This document shows, piece by piece, positions 58,676 through 64,000 of a DNA stretch of 64,000 nt; position 1 is the first letter of the stretch, and the number at the start of each line of letters is the position of its first letter. The stretch is from Mesorhizobium sp. M1D.F.Ca.ET.043.01.1.1 (GTDB taxonomy: Bacteria > Pseudomonadota > Alphaproteobacteria > Rhizobiales > Rhizobiaceae). The notes under the pieces were generated by a model, which had not been told where the DNA came from, did not search any database, and saw only the letters and a list, made by a program, of their open reading frames with translations. The stretch is from NCBI RefSeq assembly GCF_003952385.1, contig NZ_CP034444.1, positions 6,337,001 through 6,401,000 of the forward strand. The letters run 5' to 3'. The translations under genes were made by a program, and so were the position numbers.

Positions 58676-58828
58676 GGTCGATCTCCTCCGTCTATCCTTG
58701 CTTGATAGGCGTTGGTTGCGGCTCCATCAAGCCGGTTAAGAAACATGATGAACCGTTCGTAAACCATTTCCAGCCTACCGTTCACAACGGGGCCGGGGGA
58801 CATTCCGGCAAGGGCATAGCTGGTCGGC

Positions 58829-59950
58829 ATGATTGTTTCGCACTTTCTAAAATGGATTGATACGGCAAGGGTTTCCGAGCGCGCGGCCGCCGCGAGCGCG
58901 CTGGCGCGCGCTTACATAAATTCCGATCTGCCGTTTGAGGATCGCTGCGCCGCCGAGGCCGCGCTGACGCTGCTGCTTGACGACGTCTCCGCCAAGGTTC
59001 GACATTCTCTCGCCGAAGCGCTGTCGATGAGCCACCACGCGCCGCCGCAGGTGATCGCGGCACTCGCCTCCGACCAGCCGGAAGTGGCGGCGCTGGTGCT
59101 GGCGCGTTCGCCTTTACTTACCGATGCGGACCTCATCGACCGCGTCGCCGGTGGCCAGAAAGCTACCCAGAAGCTGATCGCCGACCGTCCTGTCGTTTCG
59201 ATGCCGCTGGCGGCCGCCATCGCCGAGATTGGCGAGCCGGAAGCCTGCGCCACGCTCATCGCCAACAGCGGCGCCGACATCGCGTCGCTGAGCTTCCGCC
59301 GCATGGCCGAACGGCACGGCCACCTGCCGCTGGTGCGCGAGGCGCTGATCGCCGACGCGCGTCTGCCCGCCGACTGCCGGCACATGCTTCTGGTCAAGCT
59401 CGGCGAGACGCTGAAAGGTTCGCCGCTGGTGCTGGCGCTGATGGGCGCCACCCGCGCCGACCGGGTGATGCGCGACGCCTGCGTGAAGGCTTCGGTCACG
59501 CTGATCGACGGCACGCGCGCCGAAGAGCACGCCGCGCTGATCGAGCACCTGCGGCTGCGCGGCGATCTCACCGCAAGCTTCATCATCCGCACCATCGCGC
59601 ATGGCAAGGTCGACTTCTTCGGCTCGGCGCTGGTCGCGCTTGCGCAGCAGTCCGAGCAGCTGGTGAGGGCGCTGCTTGCCGGCGGCCACGACGTCGCGCT
59701 GCAGGCGCTGTTCCGCAGCGCCGGCCTCGCCGCCGCCACCCACGGCATCATCCTGCGGGCGCTGAAGGTCTGGCGCGAGGTCGCTAACGGCAAGCGCGTC
59801 GCCGGCGTGCAGGAAGTCAGCTGGCTGATGCTGAAGGAACTCGGCGGGCAATCGGCCGAAGGCGACTTGGCCGGGCTGGTCAAGTCGATCCATCTCGACG
59901 CGCTGCGCGAGAACGCGCGCGGGCATGCGCTTGCCATAGCGGCGGCCTGA
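58829..59950 (+). CDS. DUF2336 family protein
   Basis: A 373-residue, HEAT-like helical protein matching DUF2336 of alphaproteobacteria. Early segments: VSERAAAASALARAYINSDL, AAEALTLLLDD-type helix and VRHSLAEALSMSHHAPPQVI. Repeats of about 35-40 residues run through the first half. Function unknown; in relatives it is monocistronic. It converges with the FUSC gene, 3 bases between stops. Confidence 0.85.
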   Translation: MIVSHFLKWIDTARVSERAAAASALARAYINSDLPFEDRCAAEAALTLLLDDVSAKVRHSLAEALSMSHHAPPQVIAALASDQPEVAALVLARSPLLTDADLIDRVAGGQKATQKLIADRPVVSMPLAAAIAEIGEPEACATLIANSGADIASLSFRRMAERHGHLPLVREALIADARLPADCRHMLLVKLGETLKGSPLVLALMGATRADRVMRDACVKASVTLIDGTRAEEHAALIEHLRLRGDLTASFIIRTIAHGKVDFFGSALVALAQQSEQLVRALLAGGHDVALQALFRSAGLAAATHGIILRALKVWREVANGKRVAGVQEVSWLMLKELGGQSAEGDLAGLVKSIHLDALRENARGHALAIAAA

Positions 59951-59953
59951 AAC

Positions 59954-62020
59954 TCAGGCCCGGCCCTTCGCGAAGAAATCCGGATAATCCTCCATCGCCG
60001 CGGCGATGATGCGCAGCGAGGCTGCAATCTGCAGCATTTCGGGCCGGTCGCTGCGATCGGCGATGCCGGCCGCATATTGCCTTGCCACGGCAACGGTCGA
60101 CGTCTGCGGCTCGCCATGCCTCCTGAACAGCAATTCCCGCGCCAGGCCGCGCATGAAATTGCCGAGCGATTCCACCGTTTCGCGCGGGATCGCGGAATTC
60201 AATTGCGCACCGCGCAGCCGCAGGACTTCAAGCCCGACGGTGACGGCTGCGATGCTGCCGCCCAGGATGGGATCGCCCTTCCTGCCGGTCTGCAGCAGCT
60301 GCGGCATCAGCTGGTTGATCCGGTCATAGGCCAGGCTTTCGAAGGCAGAGCGCCGCGGAATGCGGTCGTGCAGGCAAAGCCGCGCCAGGTCCTCGCGCAT
60401 CGCCTGCGAGATGCGCTCCACGGTGACCCAGGGGTTGGCCGGCAGCACGATGATGAAGACGCCGATGGCAATCAGGATGCCGACCAGGATCGACGCCGAC
60501 CCAGCGAAGAACCGGCCTGGATCGTAGGTCATCAGCTGGTGCGGGCTGAGGAAGGCGAGGAAGTTGATGGCGAAGGCGGTGGCGACGCCGACATGGCGCG
60601 GATTGGCCATTCCGAGCGCCGCCGGCACCATGATCGGCACGACAAAGAGCGTGAACCAGCCAAAGCCGGGCAGCACCGGCAGCGCGACCTGGCCGACAAG
60701 GAAGGCGAAGGGCAGCGCGAGCAGCGTTCCCGTGAAGAAACCCCAGGCCGACTGGACGGGATCGGGGCGCGCTGAGAACAGGCTGGAAACGACGGCGACG
60801 AGGATGACGGTGCCAGCGGCCTCCGACCACTTGGTCGTCAGCCAGAAGGCCGTCACCAGAAGCGTGGCGAGTGCGGCGCGCACGGCATTGCGCCAGGCGG
60901 CATGATGGTCGCGATGCACCACCAGCGCCGGCTGCTGTCGTTCGCGGGAGGGTCCTGAGACAGGCGAGCGAAGCGCATCCAGGCCGCGCATCACCTGCTT
61001 CAGCGCCTCCGCGAAATCGGCAGCGATGGTAAGGCGGGTGATGGTGCCGACCCGGTCTTCGCCGGGTTCCGCAGACGCTGCCGGCGTCTCTCTTGCCTTG
61101 TTCGCGATGACGTCGAGCCGTGCGACCCAAGGGTCGGTGTCATCCAGGGCACCGGGCGTCGCCGCCAGCTCGCCGACGAAAGTCTGCAATTCGCTGCGCA
61201 CCGGGATGAGAGCCGCGTTCTTCGGCGCTGCATGGGTGTGCAGGGCGCGGGCCGCCGAGAGCGCCCACAGCAGCTGCCCGATCGTGCGCCGGACCGGATG
61301 GGCGCGCGTGGCGAAACTCGGCGCTTCCAGCCGAGCATAGGTGCGCATCTCGGCAAGCGTCTGGGCGTCGCTGATCAGCTTGCGCTGCAGGGCTGCAAGG
61401 CCGGCCGGATCGCCGCCGGAAAAGGCGCCCGAGGCATAGTCGGCGAGATCCAGGATGCTGCGCTTCAATCTCGAAATGATCGCGTCCGCCGCCAGTTTCG
61501 GCAGGACCAGGCGGCTGGTGACGCCGGCGCAGACGATGCCGAGCACGATTTCGGCGCAGCGCGCGATGGCGAGATCGACGACGAGATGCGGCTGCCCGAA
61601 AGCCGGCAGGCTGATGATCATCGCGGTGTAGCCGGCAAGCGCCGCGCCATAGGCCTCCGGATTGCGCAGCAGCGAGGAGACGAGCGTGCAGACGCCGATC
61701 CATAGCGCCAGCACCGTCACCAGCAGCCAGGGATTGGTGCCGAAGAGCGATGTGATGCTGATCGCCGCCACGCCGCCGGCCAGCGTGCCGAGCAGCCGGT
61801 AGAAACCCTTCGCCAGCACCATGCCGGCGACCGGCTGCGCGACGATGAACACCGTCATCATCGCCCATTGCGGATGGTCGAGTTTCAGGGCGTATGCGGC
61901 AAGCAGCGCGATCAGTCCGGCCGAAACGGTGCGCAGGGCGAATATCCAGTCCGAGCGCGTCGGCTGCGTCAGGCCGTGCAGCGGTGTCTCGACAAGCTCT
62001 TTCAGCCGCGTCCAGGTCAC
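59954..62020 (-). CDS. FUSC-family membrane transporter-like protein
   Basis: A 688-residue protein with two membrane blocks (about residues 25-170 and 375-520, each with about six helices) separated by soluble segments. This is the FUSC/YccS/AaeB plan, associated with efflux of aromatic acids and similar compounds. HPQWAMMTVFIVAQPVAGMV marks the first FUSC core. The start is taken as GTG 62,020 because GGAGA lies 7 bases upstream; TTG 62,026 is also possible. Substrate unknown. Confidence 0.9.
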   Translation of the reverse strand: MTWTRLKELVETPLHGLTQPTRSDWIFALRTVSAGLIALLAAYALKLDHPQWAMMTVFIVAQPVAGMVLAKGFYRLLGTLAGGVAAISITSLFGTNPWLLVTVLALWIGVCTLVSSLLRNPEAYGAALAGYTAMIISLPAFGQPHLVVDLAIARCAEIVLGIVCAGVTSRLVLPKLAADAIISRLKRSILDLADYASGAFSGGDPAGLAALQRKLISDAQTLAEMRTYARLEAPSFATRAHPVRRTIGQLLWALSAARALHTHAAPKNAALIPVRSELQTFVGELAATPGALDDTDPWVARLDVIANKARETPAASAEPGEDRVGTITRLTIAADFAEALKQVMRGLDALRSPVSGPSRERQQPALVVHRDHHAAWRNAVRAALATLLVTAFWLTTKWSEAAGTVILVAVVSSLFSARPDPVQSAWGFFTGTLLALPFAFLVGQVALPVLPGFGWFTLFVVPIMVPAALGMANPRHVGVATAFAINFLAFLSPHQLMTYDPGRFFAGSASILVGILIAIGVFIIVLPANPWVTVERISQAMREDLARLCLHDRIPRRSAFESLAYDRINQLMPQLLQTGRKGDPILGGSIAAVTVGLEVLRLRGAQLNSAIPRETVESLGNFMRGLARELLFRRHGEPQTSTVAVARQYAAGIADRSDRPEMLQIAASLRIIAAAMEDYPDFFAKGRA

Positions 62021-62062
62021 ATACAAGTCTCCACACCGGAGCTGTTATGGACCAGTCCGCGT

Positions 62063-64000
62063 TCAGATATCCAGCACGTCGGCCTCGGCGAATTCGGCGC
62101 GTTCCTGGATGAAGCGGAAGCGCGCCTCGGGCTTGGTGCCCATCAGCGCGTCGACGGCATCCTTGGTCGCCTGCTCCGCGTCGATCACGTCGACCCTGAG
62201 CAGCGTGCGCTTCCTCGGGTCCATGGTGGTTTCCTTGAGCTGCGAGGCCATCATCTCGCCGAGGCCCTTGAAGCGGCCGATCTCGACCTTGCCGCGCCCG
62301 GTGAATTCGGTGCGCAGCAATTCGTCCTTGTGCGCATCGTCGCGTGCATAAGCGACCTTGCCGCCCTGCCTGATCGAGTAGAGCGGCGGCACGGCCATAT
62401 AGAGATGGCCGCCGCGGATCAGGTTCGGCATCTCCTGATAGAAGAAGGTGATCAAAAGCGATGCGATGTGCGCGCCGTCGACGTCGGCGTCGGTCATGAT
62501 GATCACGCGGTCGTAGCGCAGGTCCTCGTCTCGGTATTTCGAGCGCGTGCCGCAGCCGAGCGCCTGGATCAGGTCGGAAATCTGCTGGTTGGCGGCGAGC
62601 TTGTCGTTGCCGGCGCTGGCGACGTTGAGGATCTTGCCGCGCAGCGGCAGCACCGCCTGGCTGGCACGGTCGCGCGCCTGCTTGGCCGAGCCGCCGGCCG
62701 AGTCGCCTTCGACGATGAAGATCTCGGCGCCTGCGGCGGCGTTCTGCGTGCAGTCGGCGAGCTTGCCCGGAAGGCGCAGCTTGCGCACCGCGCTCTTGCG
62801 CGAGACTTCCTTTTCCTGGCGGCGCCGCACGCGTTCGTCGGCGCGCGCGATGACCCACTCCAAAAGCTTCGAGGCTTCCTGCGGATTGTCGGCCAGCCAG
62901 TGGTCGAACGGATCGCGGATGGCGGTTTCGACGATGCGCATCGCCTCGATGGTCGCCAGCCTGTCCTTGGTCTGGCCGACGAATTCCGGCTCGCGGATGA
63001 ACACCGACAGCATGCCGGCGGCCGAGATCATGACGTCCTCGGTCGTGATAACCGAGGCGCGCTTGTTGCCGATAAGATCGGCATAGCCGCGCAGCCCGCG
63101 CGTCAGCACATTGCGAAATCCCGCCTCGTGCGTGCCGCCTTCGGCGGTGGGAATCGTGTTGCAGTAGGAGTTGAGGAAGCCGTCGCCGCCGAACCAGGTC
63201 ACGGCCCATTCCAGCGAGCCGTGGCCGCCTTGCCTGTCGCTCTTGCCGGCAAAGACCTCGCGCGTGACCTGGAACTCGTCGCCGAGCGTTGCCTTGAGAT
63301 AGTCCTTCAGGCCGCCCGGGAAATGGAACTCGGCCTTGGCCGGCGTCTGGTCCTTTTCCTTGATCAGCGACGGATCGCAGCTCCAGCGGATCTGGACGCC
63401 CCCGAACAGATAGGCTTTCGAGCGTGTCATGCGGTAGAGCCGCGCCGGCTCGAACGCGGCGCCCTTGCCGAAGATCTGCTCGTCGGGATGGAAGCGGGTC
63501 CTGGTGCCGCGGCGGTTGTGGACCTCGCCGAGGTGCTCCAGACCGCTTACCGGAATGCCACGCGAGAATCTTTGCCGATAAAGCTGCCGGCCGCGCGCGA
63601 CCTCGACCTCGAGGTGGTCGGACAGCGCGTTGACGACCGAAACACCGACACCGTGCAGGCCGCCGGAGGTCTCATAGACCTTGGAGTCGAACTTGCCGCC
63701 CGAATGCAGCGTCGTCATGATGACTTCGAGCGCCGGTTTCTTGAATTTCGGATGCGGATCGACCGGGATGCCCCGGCCGTTGTCGGTGACGGTGAGAAAG
63801 CCGTCGGCCGAAAGCTCGACGTCGATGAAGGTCGCATGGCCGGCGACCGCCTCGTCCATCGAATTGTCGATGACCTCGGCGAACAGGTGATGCATCGCCT
63901 TGTCGTCGGTGCCGCCGATATACATGCCCGGACGGCGCCGGACCGGCTCCAGCCCCTCCAGCACCTCGATGTCGGCGGCGCTGTAGCTCTCGCTGCCGTC
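62063..64000 (-). CDS. parE: DNA topoisomerase IV subunit B, 5' end outside window
   Basis: At least 646 residues are visible, and the frame continues through base 64,000 (DGSESYSAADIEVLEGLEPV). The GHKL ATPase domain has HHLFAEVIDNSMDEA (N-box), VTDNGRGIPVD and the SGGLHGVGVSVVNALSD loop. The TOPRIM domain has FIVEGDSAGGSA (Glu) and IIMTDADVDGAHI (DxD). Together with ParC it decatenates daughter chromosomes. ParE rather than GyrB fits the size and the end of the protein (EFAEADVLDI). Only the first residues are missing. Confidence 0.95.
   Translation of the reverse strand, partial: DGSESYSAADIEVLEGLEPVRRRPGMYIGGTDDKAMHHLFAEVIDNSMDEAVAGHATFIDVELSADGFLTVTDNGRGIPVDPHPKFKKPALEVIMTTLHSGGKFDSKVYETSGGLHGVGVSVVNALSDHLEVEVARGRQLYRQRFSRGIPVSGLEHLGEVHNRRGTRTRFHPDEQIFGKGAAFEPARLYRMTRSKAYLFGGVQIRWSCDPSLIKEKDQTPAKAEFHFPGGLKDYLKATLGDEFQVTREVFAGKSDRQGGHGSLEWAVTWFGGDGFLNSYCNTIPTAEGGTHEAGFRNVLTRGLRGYADLIGNKRASVITTEDVMISAAGMLSVFIREPEFVGQTKDRLATIEAMRIVETAIRDPFDHWLADNPQEASKLLEWVIARADERVRRRQEKEVSRKSAVRKLRLPGKLADCTQNAAAGAEIFIVEGDSAGGSAKQARDRASQAVLPLRGKILNVASAGNDKLAANQQISDLIQALGCGTRSKYRDEDLRYDRVIIMTDADVDGAHIASLLITFFYQEMPNLIRGGHLYMAVPPLYSIRQGGKVAYARDDAHKDELLRTEFTGRGKVEIGRFKGLGEMMASQLKETTMDPRKRTLLRVDVIDAEQATKDAVDALMGTKPEARFRFIQERAEFAEADVLDI

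Noticed and set aside
61140..63209. A 689-codon minus-strand frame across the FUSC and parE genes
   Set aside because: It runs through two well-supported genes in another frame and is low-complexity Arg/Ala-rich; a GC-driven shadow.

Overview
The window looks like a chromosomal segment of an alphaproteobacterium of the order Rhizobiales, most likely Mesorhizobium or a close relative. This rests on the GC-rich coding style, families typical of rhizobia (DUF982, DUF768, DUF1127, DUF2336, an IscU-like scaffold, class I PHA synthase), LigD-type stand-alone ligases, and intergenic palindromes of the rhizobial type. No search was run, so the genus is an inference from remembered families.

Layout. 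1-3.3 kb is accessory DNA: two small minus-strand genes, an AraC-family regulator bracketed by an inverted repeat, and a truncated ATP-dependent DNA ligase whose 5' region is present three times in tandem. 3.5-10.4 kb is a compact signalling cluster: a GGDEF-EAL protein, a degenerate GHKL-like protein, a methyltransferase with an N-terminal STAS-like domain, a membrane sensor PP2C (SpoIIE-type) phosphatase, a GHKL-type kinase-like protein and a STAS-like antagonist protein. It resembles partner-switching modules such as Pseudomonas SiaABCD and the cyanobacterial slr1658/slr1659 families. 10.5-17.7 kb carries radC, map, small rhizobial proteins, an aspartyl/asparaginyl hydroxylase-like gene, a full-length LigD-type ligase and small genes with relatives inside the neighbouring element.

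17,751-34,152 is a 16.4 kb integrative element inserted in tRNA-Glu(TTC). It is bounded by a perfect 48 bp repeat of the 3' part of that tRNA, with a tyrosine recombinase just inside the left end. It carries an AlpA-like protein, a phage O-like winged-helix protein whose gene contains a cluster of GGTAAC iterons next to an AT-rich stretch (a candidate origin), a P27-type small terminase subunit, tail-like LamG and sugar-binding-like proteins, many small genes, a PIN_8-like nuclease, an XRE repressor with paired operators, and a DUF4145 protein. I see no large terminase, portal, capsid or lysis gene. A phage satellite or a heavily reduced prophage fits better than an intact prophage.

34.2-64 kb is core chromosome: a DUF882/M15-like lipoprotein, phaC, alaC-like aminotransferase, hom, glpX, recJ, a patatin, hisI, folE, an IscU-like scaffold, a LysR regulator, yidD, a class D beta-lactamase, a TIGR00027-like methyltransferase, thrS, an acyltransferase, a nitroreductase, a TetR regulator facing an ICMT-like membrane methyltransferase across a clear operator/promoter, a CitE-like/MaoC pair, a DUF2336 protein, a FUSC-family protein and parE running off the right edge.
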